A DNA stretch of 64,000 bases from Agrocybe praecox (lineage: Eukaryota > Basidiomycota > Agaricomycetes > Agaricales > Agrocybaceae): NCBI GenBank assembly GCA_964017145.1, contig OZ024845.1, forward strand, positions 558,001 through 622,000. The letters are read 5' to 3'. Made by a program: the position numbers and the translations under genes. Each line of letters begins with the position of its first letter. Position 1 is the stretch's first letter. The notes under the pieces are model-generated. The model was given only the letters and a program-made list of their open reading frames with translations. It was not told the origin of the DNA and ran no database searches. Below, piece by piece: positions 1 through 10,100 of this stretch.

Positions 1-59
1 ACTGCCACATGTGCCCACCTTCAACTAAGCAACGCCCTCGTTGCGACACAAAACTCTAT

Positions 60-1340
60 CTAACGAAAAGTCGCTTTCATCTTCTCAGGAGGGTACCACC
101 CTAAGGAAGTGAGAATATGACTGAGGCACATGAGACGAGGGTCGTGGTTCCAGTTGAATGATGATGGATTACGAAATTGTGAAGTAGGATTATAATTTGA
201 ATTATGTCGAACATGTTTCGGTTGCTGGTATTTGCCCTGACGAGCATGTCGGTGTTGGCGCCCGCGTCCTTTACGATGCTGAAGACTGTCCCATGGGTTT
301 CCGCCAGATCTCAGGCTAGAGAAGTCACGGAGTGGAAGAGACGATGAAACAATGGGGGGAGGTGGTGTAGATGTAGAAGGAGTAGAAGAAGAGGGTCGAC
401 AGTTTGATTGATCAAGGAGGGGCTCGTTCGACCATGTAAAAGGTGTTGCATCGTTAGGTGAAGGTGCTTCGTGAGGTACTTGTGCTGGTTCCGATGCCAA
501 GGATAAGTCAGAATTTTGTGCGGGTGGAGGTGGAGGTGGTGAGGATATAATTGAGACGTTGAGAGAGCTGGGATTAGGAAGTGATTGGGTAGCAGGTAAA
601 ATGGAGTGGGGCGTAATTTGGGGCTCGGTCGAGATGCTGACTGCTGTAAAGGTACGCCTTGAAGGTACCTCGGTTGCCTGAACGGAAACATTTACTCGGT
701 TGGCAAGCAGGAACTCCCATCGTTCGCATTCTTCCTCGATACCAGTCTGTTTCGAAGCCTGTACGATGTCGTCGAGAGCAGCTGCGGAAGCACTGCACTT
801 CTGGTCGTATTCGGCGGCCATATCCGCTTCCAGAATTTCGAACCGCTCTTTGCAGTTCTCCATGCCCTCCATGCAACCGTCGGCGAAGGCGGAGTCGTAA
901 ATGTCGTGTTCACGTTCTGCACGGTTTGTTTCGGCGGCTCGTAATGTCTCGTCGTATTGAGCCTGCAGTTGATCTGTCTTTGTCGTGATGTGGTCTTCCC
1001 AGTAGCTTGCTCCGTTTACGTAGGCTTGGCACAGAATCCGTGTAAGTTCTGCCTTCGAAATACACAGGCGGTCGTTTAGATTTATTTGGGTTGACTCGGA
1101 GGATGGGTCGGTCTCGGGGATGGGAAACGGAAGGGATATGTAGTTGATTTGGAAGCTGGAAGGGGGTTGTTTGGTTTCGTCGGTGATGATGGTGACCGAA
1201 CAGTGTCGTCCTGCAGACGAAATTGGCAAGGGGTCCACAGTGCCTGGAACATCGGTGGAGGTATCTGGGATGGTCTGAGATCTGGCTACCATCTTGTTGG
1301 CCTTTTGACGAGCGCGCTTTTCAGCAGAGGCCGCCGGCAT
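60..1340 (-). CDS. 426-aa protein of the non-autonomous LTR element, possible Gag substitute
   Basis: This is the only long ORF inside the element, from an ATG at 1340 to a TAG at 60. No catalytic retroelement motif is visible. Order of regions: basic N-terminus (about 1-20); a predicted helical, coiled-coil-prone acidic stretch around residues 95-215 rich in E, A, D and Q; a long Ser/Pro/Thr-rich linker with a poly-Pro run near 275; then a basic Gly/Arg/His stretch near 365-385 (GRGRQHRHARQGK) that could bind nucleic acid; and a short C-terminus. A coiled-coil plus basic tail suits a structural, Gag-like role, but there is no CCHC zinc knuckle. It lies where gag-pol would be. Function is inferred from position and composition only; no recognised family. 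Confidence 0.6.
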   Translation of the reverse strand: MPAASAEKRARQKANKMVARSQTIPDTSTDVPGTVDPLPISSAGRHCSVTIITDETKQPPSSFQINYISLPFPIPETDPSSESTQINLNDRLCISKAELTRILCQAYVNGASYWEDHITTKTDQLQAQYDETLRAAETNRAEREHDIYDSAFADGCMEGMENCKERFEILEADMAAEYDQKCSASAAALDDIVQASKQTGIEEECERWEFLLANRVNVSVQATEVPSRRTFTAVSISTEPQITPHSILPATQSLPNPSSLNVSIISSPPPPPPAQNSDLSLASEPAQVPHEAPSPNDATPFTWSNEPLLDQSNCRPSSSTPSTSTPPPPIVSSSLPLRDFSSLRSGGNPWDSLQHRKGRGRQHRHARQGKYQQPKHVRHNSNYNPTSQFRNPSSFNWNHDPRLMCLSHILTSLGWYPPEKMKATFR

Positions 1341-1612
1341 GATGACGAAAGTTTGACAGGTATTAAATGAAGTGTGTGGGAAAGGGAAGTCTGTTAAATT
1401 GGTGTTTGGTGTCTGGGGTTATGCAGTGTCTGGTGTTGTCTGGGGTGGGTTATTGAGAGTCAGAAAGAAAGAAGGAGACGGAGAACGCGGTTTCGGTGTG
1501 TTAAACGCGTCAAAAAACGACCAGAATGGTCTGCTGGCAGGTTTGATGCCGAAATTGGGACAGGTGTTGCCAGAAAAAGCGAAGAGCAGCGAATCGCTCT
1601 GTTGTCACCAGA

Positions 1613-1786
1613 TGGAGTAGTCCAGAATGCAGCTACGGGCGTAGCTTGGCTCGGAAGCGCGTCGAGCAGCCTCGCACGATGGCGGTAATGGTCAAAGCAA
1701 GGATGTATTGGGCTATGTACGCGTCGCGGTCACAGAGTCTGTACACGATCTAATCTAATCTGACCGGGGCAGTTTGCACTGCCACA
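1613..1786 (-). repeat. 5' LTR of the non-autonomous element
   Basis: 174 bp, starting TGTGGCAGTG and ending ACTACTCCA on the minus strand. Both ends resemble the 173-bp LTR at 5295-5467 but the centre does not align, so it is a related subfamily. The host gene resumes at 1787 with ACGG, the expected right copy of a 4-bp target duplication; the left copy lies outside the window. Confidence 0.75.
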
Positions 1787-2505
1787 ACGGACATGTGGAC
1801 GAGGGTGACAAAGCGAAATTTCTCCAGACCCTATCATTTTTCTTCCATAATCGTAATTTCTGTATAGAAAACGCCCCCAACTCTGAGGAGACTTCCGGTG
1901 GCTTGACCTTTACAGCAAGAAAATTGACACTTTCTGCTGTACGCAAGGTCGCGAGTGGAAAGGCCGATATTCTGTATTTGTCATTCGTTTGCATCCCCAT
2001 CACCCCCATCGAAATCAATATGATTCAATTTCTAGTCACCTGCCTCGCCCCGTATATGAGAAATATTACGGACATAGCCCTCAGTGATAAGGACAAAACT
2101 TCTACGAATTACATTCCATTGGACGCTCTGGGAGATGCGCTCATGCGAATGACGATGGTGACGAAAATTTGCATGAACAGAAAATTCTTTCAAGTATGCG
2201 ACGCCATCGAGGAGTCTCGCCAGGAGGTGTTATTTCCAGCATTGAAGACGTTCAAATGCGATCATAATCTCTCCAGCGAAAGCTTTCCTAACGGAATTTC
2301 GGAGTATAAAACACTTCTACTCCGTTTCTGCGAGAGGCGGGTTCGGGTCGGGAGTGATCTCCCAATCATTCACGCATCAGACGTGTCACCAGACTCCATA
2401 CACGGGATATGCGATGATCTCAATGCGATATCTGGCGAACGGATCTGTTGGAGCGCACACGAGAGGGGTTTTAAGGAATGGGAATTAAAATGGGAGCATG
2501 TATGA
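1787..2505 (+). pseudogene. 3' part of an F-box/LRR-like host gene truncated by the LTR insertion
   Basis: About 239 codons run open from the LTR junction to the TGA at 2505. The apparent start lies inside the LTR, so the true 5' end is lost or lies left of the element. The text resembles the C-terminal part of expanded mushroom F-box-like proteins: hydrophobic alternating segments with a late block around ALKTFKCDHNL and SEYKTLLLRFCERR, then a short acidic end. No catalytic motif is seen. Two explanations fit: the gene is broken by the element, or it is transcribed from a promoter in the element. The F-box itself is not in the window, so the family call is inference. Confidence 0.45.
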
Positions 2506-3151
2506 TGCGCTTTTTTGTATACCTCCACGCACAAGAGTTGATCCGAGGGATGTTGTGACTTACAAGAATATTTTTCTATCGAGGCGCAGTACTTACGGTT
2601 CGACTCAAGATCTTTGGAAAAATTCCACTCATTGAGTCGTCTTCGGTTTTCTGGGTTTGTGTTATTTATATGTGATTTAAACGACCAACATCAAAGGCTA
2701 GACGTTTGCTTCCGATCGAAGTGCTCGGACACCCATATCCTTTCACAATATTACATACAATAACTAATAACGAATGAGCGTTGAAAACTCCCCAAAACTC
2801 GGAATCAGGATTTAGAAAGGTACTGATTTAATTTAGATTAGTTGTTGTTACATGATGTCGTATGTATGTCTTATGGTTTGAAAAATAAATAGAACTCAAA
2901 GCCCGAAGAAGAAAGAAGGAAAGTGTAATTATGAGGTACGTACGAGTAAGCCGTGGGTATGCTATCGCTGGTATGAGACGGGATAAGTGCTCGTGGTGGA
3001 ACGTTGACGACGAGGGATCAGTATAGTTTAGTACGATCGTTGGACGTCGTCCTTCGATAGGGGTGGTGGGACAAGTTTTTCGTGTGTTCGTGCGTCGCCT
3101 GCCCTATCAAACGGGAAAAAGTGCAGGAAGCAAAGCAGTCGAGGACACTCT
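2506..3151. other. Intergenic, no gene seen
   Basis: AT-rich 3' flank of the truncated gene followed by GC-richer sequence leading into the Ser/Thr-rich gene relic. No convincing ORF, RNA or repeat. Confidence 0.5.
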
Positions 3152-3720
3152 CTAGCTGCCCCTAGCGTTCATAACGTGCGCTGCGTTCCTGGAAAGACGC
3201 AGCATCTGACGAGCTGGACGCGTTATTGTGGATGAGAAGCGTGTGCGGCGGGGTAGGTTCCTCGAAGACGTCGTCGTTGACTATGGAGGTATCGTTGTTG
3301 GTATGGTAAGTACGACTGTCGGTGCCGGTGCTGTTGTTGCAGATGCAGCTGAAGTAGTAGTGGAATGGGCAACAGCCCTCGGCTTCGGTGAAGCCTCCCT
3401 CTTATTCCTGAACTCCAACCCCTTCCTCATCTTCCGGCTCATAAGCAACATATCTGCCACCTCAGGCTCGAGAGACGCGCGAATTCGGGATCTGACCTTG
3501 TCGTTGTATGCCGTCAGACGTAGGGAAAAGAAGGTAGAGAGGGTGTGTGTGTGGTAGCGGGTGGCAGACTTGGGTTGAAGCTTCGGGCGGATGGAAGAAG
3601 GTCAGTATCAAATGTGGAGGTTCATGGACACCCGAAGACCTGGGAGAAGAAGAGGATCGTGAACCCATGGCCATGCTCGACGTCGGTGAAGGAGCCAGAG
3701 CAGACACTTGGCAGACGCGG
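3152..3720 (-). pseudogene. Decayed third copy of the Ser/Thr-rich eIF4E-binding-like gene family
   Basis: Read on the minus strand, this aligns with the genes at 17584-18290 and 53857-54590. The block RSRIRASLEPEVADMLLMSR (about 3490 to 3430) matches SRIRASLEPELANLLLMGR of the copy at 54.2 kb. An exon-1-like part (MGSRSSSSPRSSGV, about 3680 to 3640) matches MGSLSSSPRSAGV. The tail RPARQMLRLSRN also matches. It is broken: exon-1 and exon-2 frames differ, an in-frame TAG interrupts the Ser/Thr tail near 3283, and the Y-x4-L-phi motif of the other copies is degraded (YHTHTLS). Only short or paralogue-derived ORFs exist here, so I call it a relic. Confidence 0.65.
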
Positions 3721-4587
3721 ATGACGCGCTGGTGGACTTTGAAGATCGGGTTGAGATCAGGGGATGGCGATTGGAGAAGGCATGATATATTTCGCAGAGC
3801 TCGAAGTCTAGTCAAGTTATGTTGAGGATCGAAGGAGGTTATCCAAGAAAGGATATGGGCCCCTTTCTGGATGAGAGAGGGGTACTTAGTAAAACCGCTA
3901 GAAGGTGTGATGGTCGTGGAAGTGTTATGTAAGCGCAAATATTAGCTGAGGGACCTCGGCTTCGGCATGACGTAGTCGCTCGAGGCTCGGGACCCGAATA
4001 CCCGGCTGGGGATGACGAATAGAGAAATTCGATTATTCCTGCCCCTATGTCTATCCCCCAATCTCACGCCATTCCTTCATGTATTTGCCCTTTCGTTCTC
4101 GTTCTTCATTCTTCTTCCCATTCATGTGCCCTGGTCATAACCTCCCAACCTCACCGCCGCCGGTCATTGGGGCACTACTGCGACCTGGCAATATGAATAA
4201 CAATAACGCACAGTCAGGGATAAAAGAGCGGTTATCTCAACTAAGTACTACGCTTACTTTATCAGCATCGTTATCGGCAGTGGAAGTGGCATCCCATACG
4301 CAAGGCTGACACTCGTCGGATCGACACCCACGCTTTGGTGCATCTGTATCGAGTATGAGTTGGCATTTGGACAATACCCATGAAATTTTGCCCATTATGG
4401 ACGTCGACGTATGGAGCGTCGCTCACGGATGACAGCTAACAAACCAGACTTTACCTGTACGTCCCCTTCAAGTTCTTTCTCCTGTTCGATTTAGCCTTGT
4501 ATTTTCCTGTCTTTCACGTTCACCATAAATTTTTTCTCACAGACTCATACGCTTTTTGTTATAGATACGAGTCATCGACCACACACT
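3721..4587. other. Intergenic or 5' region of the interrupted gene
   Basis: Short open stretches occur (for example from 4079) but none has a convincing family or exon structure. Some may be upstream exons of the gene that follows. Confidence 0.3.
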
Positions 4588-5294
4588 GTGAGTAGTCATA
4601 AGACTCTCATGTGTGAAATTGGAAAAGGATATCGTGACACGCTGACATACAATCTCTTCTTTGACAATACCCCTCTGGCAGCGAGACCTCCGGGTGTTCA
4701 CTCCGCGGCTCATGGTGGTCACGATCATGCCACATTGGACGCTACAAAGTCTGCTATATCCGAGTTTCTTGCCGATCTGATCTACCTACCGAATGGTGGG
4801 TATATCGCATTCAGACTCCTCCACAAATATCCATTCTCGACGACGTCAAGTACGATTTTGGCAGTCGTTGGGATGCGCCTTAAACTTGGCAGCAATGCGG
4901 CTTTGAAACAAGCTTGCGAGGAGCTGCTGTTTGTTGCATCCTTACAGCTTCCATACACGTACAAATTCTCTCTAGATCACAACCAGATGGTTCGCTGTCA
5001 ACTTGGAAAACAGATCAACTTGGAAAAGTCCGGCGAGATCGATGATCTCACGGAATATTTGAAGAGGCGGTTCAAAGACAAGTGCATCGCTACGTATCCA
5101 TTTGGCGAGCGCTATCCTGAAATCTTCAAGGATTATTATTATTCTATTGATCATGCCGTTCCTATTCTTTGAATACATTTGAAGCTGGATGGTGCGCATA
5201 ATTCGTTCCGCACGACGTATTTGGCCTTTGGGAATCAAGCGAATGTGGAGAATGTTTATAATGATGCTTACCTGGCCGTCAAGGTGCAACCCGT
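4588..5294 (+). pseudogene. Unrecognised host gene broken by an in-frame TGA and by the gypsy insertion
   Basis: An open frame runs from about 4588 (first ATG 4609) to a TGA at 5170-5172. The same frame then stays open (ILKLDGAHNS-like text from 5173) up to the element at 5295. Removing the element and one CCGT repeat, the frame continues through 11721 to a TAG at 11743-11745, giving a clean C-terminus DERRLNS. The retrotransposon therefore landed in the last exon, a few codons before the stop. The TGA differs from TGG (Trp) by one transition. I do not recognise the family; there is a GGYIAFRLLHKYP segment and a mixed helical region. Upstream exons may exist. Confidence 0.6.
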
Positions 5295-5467
5295 TGTGGC
5301 AGTGCAACCTGCCACGCGGTACTGGATTAGATAGCATTACGGATTAGATACAGATTAGGGACTAGTTGCGGTAATCGCCGGTGACGGTCAGCAGTGCACG
5401 CTGGTCACCAATAATAGAACACCTTCTGACGAGACTTCCACTGTGCGAGCCAGATTGGACTGCTCCA
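5295..5467 (+). repeat. 5' LTR of the gypsy element
   Basis: 173 bp, TGTGGCAGTG...CTGCTCCA. A near-terminal inverted repeat TGGCAG-TGCAAC-CTGCCA can fold. Preceded by the target duplication CCGT. Confidence 0.93.
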
Positions 5468-5469
5468 TC

Positions 5470-5483
5470 TGGTGACAACAGAG
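5470..5483 (+). promoter_or_regulatory. Primer-binding site of the gypsy element
   Basis: TGGTGACAACAGAG begins two bases after the LTR end and starts with TGG, complementary to a tRNA CCA end. The same 14 bases follow the LTR of the non-autonomous element (1610 down to 1597). I did not assign the tRNA. Confidence 0.7.
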
Positions 5484-5524
5484 ACATTCCGACCTTCTTT
5501 TATTTTAAAAATACATTGATTACG

Positions 5525-7141
5525 ATGTTTCGATTCACTGATAAACGTGCGACTACACCTGAACCCACCAGAAACCCGAAACATACCTTTTCCCCCCTGA
5601 ACAGACTCCGCACCACTGCCAAAAGACTGTCCGCCATAATTTTCACAATTCAGATCAATTCATCTTGGCCACGCCTCGCACCACGCAGGCCGTTAGCGGA
5701 TCTGGAAAGAGACGCAGACGCCCGTTACCTTCCCATTACAACAGATAACTCACCTGCCCAAAGCCCAAACAGATCATCAACAGACGACTCTGAATCAACC
5801 TTGACATCATCACCACCCAACACACCCTGGACGTGGTCTCCGGCAGTATTCACTTCACCTTCACCACTACCTCTAGCCCCACTGGTACCTCCGACATTGG
5901 AACTGTCAATCCCACAACTGTCAATCCCACAACTGTCAATCCCACAGCATATTAACCTTCTCGACAATTTTGATATTGATATGGCCGATATAGCCAATAT
6001 TTCATTTACTGGAAAAGCAGATGACGAAGACCCTCAGGACTTCATGAACCGCTTAGAGAAGATTATTATGCTCAGATCATCAATGTCCGAGGCCGAGAAG
6101 GTCCGCTTCTTGAAGCTTTCCCTCAAAGCAAAATCACCAGCAGACGAATGGTGGACCACTCTAACTGGGGCAGACCAAGCAACCTTTAGTGCCGTACAAG
6201 CTGCCTTCTTGGTTCGCTGGCCTCTCAAACCGATTATTGCAAAGACTACGGCGGAGAAACAAGCACTTCTAGACGCCGCAATTCTGAAACCCGAGGATCT
6301 GGGAAAACGAGTAGCAGCTACCAAAGGAGGGGAGGAAGAATTGACTCATATTGTATGGGCGGACAAAGTGGAGAGACTTGCGAAAGACATCCCTGATACA
6401 GGAAACCTACTCGTTCCAGGCATTCGGAAGAACCTGCCTCGGGCAATCATCAAATTGATCGGGCTGAAGTCCATGACATGGACGGAACTATGCAACAATG
6501 TCAGGGGAATTACACTCGAGGAACTGTTGGATCAAATAGAGGAAGAACGCGATCGTACACGAAGGATTATACCTACCCCAGAAGCACCCAATAAAGCTCT
6601 CAGTGCCGCCTTTCAGAATATCAATCTAAAACCCACCCAACGCCAGTATACACCTTACCAACCTCAACGATCTCGCAGTACCACACCCAACACCTATACC
6701 GACAGACCACCCCACGAGCGTCTCGCTGACGTTCTTCGAAAGGCCCTACCTATGCATCCTAACACAGCCGACGGCCATTCTAAATACAACACGCAGATTA
6801 CGGAGTGGCATGTAGCCCATGGACAAAGCGGACCCAGTGAGTTTCGGCCATATCCTCTCACTCCAGGAACAGCACCAGTCGCATCTGGAGAGTGCTGGAT
6901 CTGTGGCTACCCATCCCATCAACGCTCTCCGTGCACCAAATCTCGAGTCCCAACATTCGAAAATAAATGGCGATCCATTGCACAAACCATCCGTCGTCGT
7001 GCCGAGCAAGCAGCTACAGTTCCAGCCAATGTCAATGTAGTCAGCATAGAGGATACAAATGTGCAAACTTACGACCCAGATGATCTCGACCACCTTTACA
7101 ATCTAATCAACCAGGGAAATGGGGAAGGGTCGTCGACGTAA
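5525..7141 (+). CDS. gag: Gag polyprotein of the gypsy element
   Basis: 538 aa from the first ATG of the frame (5525) to TAA 7139-7141; the frame is open further 5' into the LTR but without an ATG. A Ser/Pro/Thr-rich N-terminal part (about 1-145) includes a threefold LSIPQ repeat. A retrotransposon Gag core follows (about 160-330: FTGKADDEDPQDFMNRLEKI, then SLKAKSPADEWW and FLVRWP). Near residue 457 is one CCHC zinc knuckle, CWICGYPSHQRSPC (C-x2-C-x4-H-x4-C), which binds the RNA genome. Gag forms the virus-like particle in the cytoplasm. Its last 58 bases overlap the pol frame and contain the frameshift site, so most ribosomes should stop at TAA and yield free Gag. Confidence 0.93.
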   Translation: MFRFTDKRATTPEPTRNPKHTFSPLNRLRTTAKRLSAIIFTIQINSSWPRLAPRRPLADLERDADARYLPITTDNSPAQSPNRSSTDDSESTLTSSPPNTPWTWSPAVFTSPSPLPLAPLVPPTLELSIPQLSIPQLSIPQHINLLDNFDIDMADIANISFTGKADDEDPQDFMNRLEKIIMLRSSMSEAEKVRFLKLSLKAKSPADEWWTTLTGADQATFSAVQAAFLVRWPLKPIIAKTTAEKQALLDAAILKPEDLGKRVAATKGGEEELTHIVWADKVERLAKDIPDTGNLLVPGIRKNLPRAIIKLIGLKSMTWTELCNNVRGITLEELLDQIEEERDRTRRIIPTPEAPNKALSAAFQNINLKPTQRQYTPYQPQRSRSTTPNTYTDRPPHERLADVLRKALPMHPNTADGHSKYNTQITEWHVAHGQSGPSEFRPYPLTPGTAPVASGECWICGYPSHQRSPCTKSRVPTFENKWRSIAQTIRRRAEQAATVPANVNVVSIEDTNVQTYDPDDLDHLYNLINQGNGEGSST

Positions 7142-7165
7142 AGCTCCATGCTTCGTCGGCGACCC
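7114..7165 (+). promoter_or_regulatory. -1 ribosomal frameshift signal between gag and pol
   Basis: The heptamer G GGA AAT (7114-7120) has the X-XXY-YYZ form in the gag frame; a -1 slip re-pairs on GGG AAA in the pol frame. A 6-nt spacer (7121-7126) is followed by a 12-bp stem: 7127-7138 (GGGTCGTCGACG) with 7154-7165 (CGTCGGCGACCC), all Watson-Crick except one G-T. Inside the 15-nt loop, AAGC (7141-7144) can pair with GCTT (7150-7153). The gag stop TAA (7139-7141) sits at the stem-loop boundary. Pol has no ATG near its start and its frame opens at 7084. Confidence 0.85.
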
Positions 7166-10100
7166 AGGAGCAGCAGAAGAGATGTGTGGATGTTCCCAGG
7201 CAGGCTGAGCCGCTGCTTGGGAACAGCAATAGGCCTGCCAACAAACAGTATCATTCGCGAAAGGGAGAGGGAAATATGGCCGCAGTCAATAACATCATCC
7301 CAGATACTCGAACCATGTATTTTGTGTCGGATAATAAACAATTTTTTGTTTCGGACCTTTATAATGTTGGCAGCATAAGAGAAGGAGATGGAAGGAAGAA
7401 AGAGAGCGTACCGTTTGTGCATGATATGGAACTAGCTGGACCAAAAGGAGAAAATGTCAGATTTCGAGCCGTCTTCGATGACGGTGCTATGGTTAATGCC
7501 ATCGATGATCAAATGTTTGAACTTTCGAAGACTCGCCTCTCAGACCTGGAACCATCCCAAATGGTACTACGAATGGCGGATGGTCGTCTTGTACCGTCTC
7601 GAGGCATATGGCATGGAAAAGTCACAATAAAAGGAACTACCTTCGAAGGAGGTTTCGAAGTTTTTGGCAGTAACAAAGCATGGGCGGTACTAGTCGGAAA
7701 ACCCCTTCTCAAAACTATGAAAGCGGTACATGACTATGGTAATGACACAATCTCCATTCCAAACAGCGAAAATACCCACATCACCCTGCAAAATCAATTT
7801 TCGAAGAGGTCAGGAATAGCTGGCCACCTTCTCGCAAATCTTATGATTGACATCAAGCAGCGCACAAACTTCTTGGGGGATTTGCGATCCCCCTCGAGGG
7901 AAGTTTTACCTGTTATTCATGAGAGTTCAGACGAACAAATAATTGACAAACCCTTACCCAGTAATAACCCTAGCCCAGAAATTTCTTCGCAGGCACCCGA
8001 GGAGAACTGGCGCAATATCTGGATACTGGACAAAGCAGCCGGAAACAGCTCTGACCATCCAGGCTTCGCACAGCCAGATGTGTCAAAAGCCTTCGAACCA
8101 ACACTTTTAACACGTAAAACTGAGCCCTATAACCCAGCACGAGTTGCAACGATCCTTGGAGAAGTAACAATTGGCGAAGACCTCTCGCCTGAACAGAAAA
8201 TTGTGGTGCAGAATCTTATAGCTGAATATGCAGACTGCTTCGCTCTTTCAATGAGCGAGGTTACTCCAGTTCAAGGTGCAGCACATCGTTTGGACATACC
8301 TCGAGATACAGTATTTCGAACAAAAGTCAATCAACGACCACAAAGTCCACCGCAACGCGAATTCTTCAACGACGTGATTGACAAAATGCTCGCAGCTGAC
8401 ATCATCACCCCAATTGCCCATCAAGATGTGAAATGCTGCGGGGCAACTACATTAGCCAAGAAGGCACATGAAGGAGAAGGGCTTACCATAGACTCTCTGA
8501 AACACCGCGTCAATGACCAATGCATCGCTGCAGGTTTACCAGCAGCGTTCGAAGAATTACCGCCCCGCGAAGAAACAGCAGCTGATCAATGTCATACGGA
8601 AGCTCAAACAAAATGGCGAGTCTGCCAAGACTTCGCAGAACTAAACAAAGTCACAAAGGTACCACCAATGCCGCAGGGTGATATTCGTCCGAAACAGCAA
8701 TCATTGAGTGGACATCGTTGGGTTACTGTGTTCGACTTTGCGAACGGGTTCTATGCATGTGAAATCAAACCCGAAGACAGGCCCTATGTATGCTTCTATG
8801 TCGAAGGACGTGGATACTTCTCCTATAAACGCATGCCCTTCGGTTTGACCGGTGCTCCATCAACCTTCTCCGAAATGACAGCACGGGCACTAGGCGATCT
8901 GGTTGGCACCCTAATTGAACTGTTCGTTGATGACGGTGGCATGGCAGGTGATCATTTCGACGAATTCCTTGCTAATACACGACAATTACTTCAACGGACA
9001 CGCGAAACTGGATTATCCCTCTCGGCATCTAAATCAAGGTTCTTTATGACAGAAGCTACGTTTGCTGGAGCTCGCATAGGACCAGATGGAATTAAACCTG
9101 ACTTAACAAAATTAACGGCAATCGTCGACTGGAAAACACCTGCTGACTTACAGAACTTAGGCTCTTTCCTCGGTCTAGCAGGCTATTTTCGAACACTGGT
9201 GAAAGGATATTCCACCATGGCTCAGCCGTTAACAGACCTAGTTCGGAACCTCGAACTTCCGAAACTGAAGGGTAAAGCAGCCTATAATCGGGCTATGAAA
9301 GGATATTCATTAGCCAGCCTCTGGAACGAACAACATAACAAAGCATTTCTTCGTCTGAAGGTAGCACTCACAAGTGAACCAGTCCTGAAGGGGCCAAAGT
9401 TTGACGGCACTCCTTTCGTCGTAACCACAGATGGTTGCAAATATGGATTTGCGGGTATGCTGACACAAAGGTTTACAACAGTTCTTCCGAATGGCACCGA
9501 AAAGATAGCGATGCACCCTATTGCTTTTATTTCAAAACGAACTTCAGCTACCGAAGAGAAGTACAAACCGTTTATCCTAGAATTTGCTGCACTGAAATAT
9601 ACCCTCGATAAATTCGGCGACACAATATGGGGTTATCCAATCGAACTAGAAACGGATTGTCAGGCTCTTCGGGACCACCTCCTTAGCTCAACACTGAACT
9701 CGACTCACGCTCGCTGGAGAGACGCAGTACTAGCCTACAACATAGTGGACGTCAGACACCGACCCGGAAAACTCAACCTAGTGGCTGACGGCCTAAGCCG
9801 AATGTTCGTAAACTTACCACACGAAGATGGTGACGGACACGAGTGGACCGTTAGCGAAGATTGGGAGGCACGTATGGGACTGACCAATGATGTTTTTCAG
9901 ATAGAAACATCACACACAGAATCCATTTACATGGCATTAAGAAATCGGTTCGCAAAAGAGAAGGTGTTTCTAGAAATAATTGATTCAATACTCGAGTTGG
10001 ACCATGGCAAGAGCTTACGTACAAGGAAGAGGGCAAAACATAAGGCAGAAGGGTACCTGATAGAAGGAGGACGGCTGTGGAAAGTTGGAGATGGGTCAGT

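Larger units (their letters stand above)
1..1786 (-). mobile_element. Non-autonomous LTR retrotransposon (right end complete, left LTR cut by window edge)
   Basis: On the minus strand the element begins with a full LTR (1786 down to 1613), a primer-binding site TGGTGACAACAGAG (1610 down to 1597), a leader, one 426-codon ORF, a conserved hairpin GCAACG-AGGG-CGTTGC (44 down to 29), a purine tract, and the first nine bases of its second LTR (9 down to 1). The primer site and hairpin match those of the complete gypsy element at 5295-11716, and the LTR ends are alike (TGTGGCAGTG...CTCCA), while the LTR middle differs. No protease, RT, RNase H or integrase is present. I infer a TR-GAG/LARD-like parasite of the gypsy family that uses its enzymes in trans. 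It sits antisense inside an F-box-like gene. Confidence 0.8.

Noticed and set aside
3228..3557. Plus-strand ORF of 109 codons
   Set aside because: It is the complement of the decayed Ser/Thr-rich gene, which aligns on the minus strand.
5725..5997. Minus-strand ORF with repeated CGID
   Set aside because: Shadow of the LSIPQ repeat of gag.
7186..7200. GTG at 7186 as the pol start
   Set aside because: Not an ATG; the frame is open back to 7084 and the slippery site gives a better mechanism.
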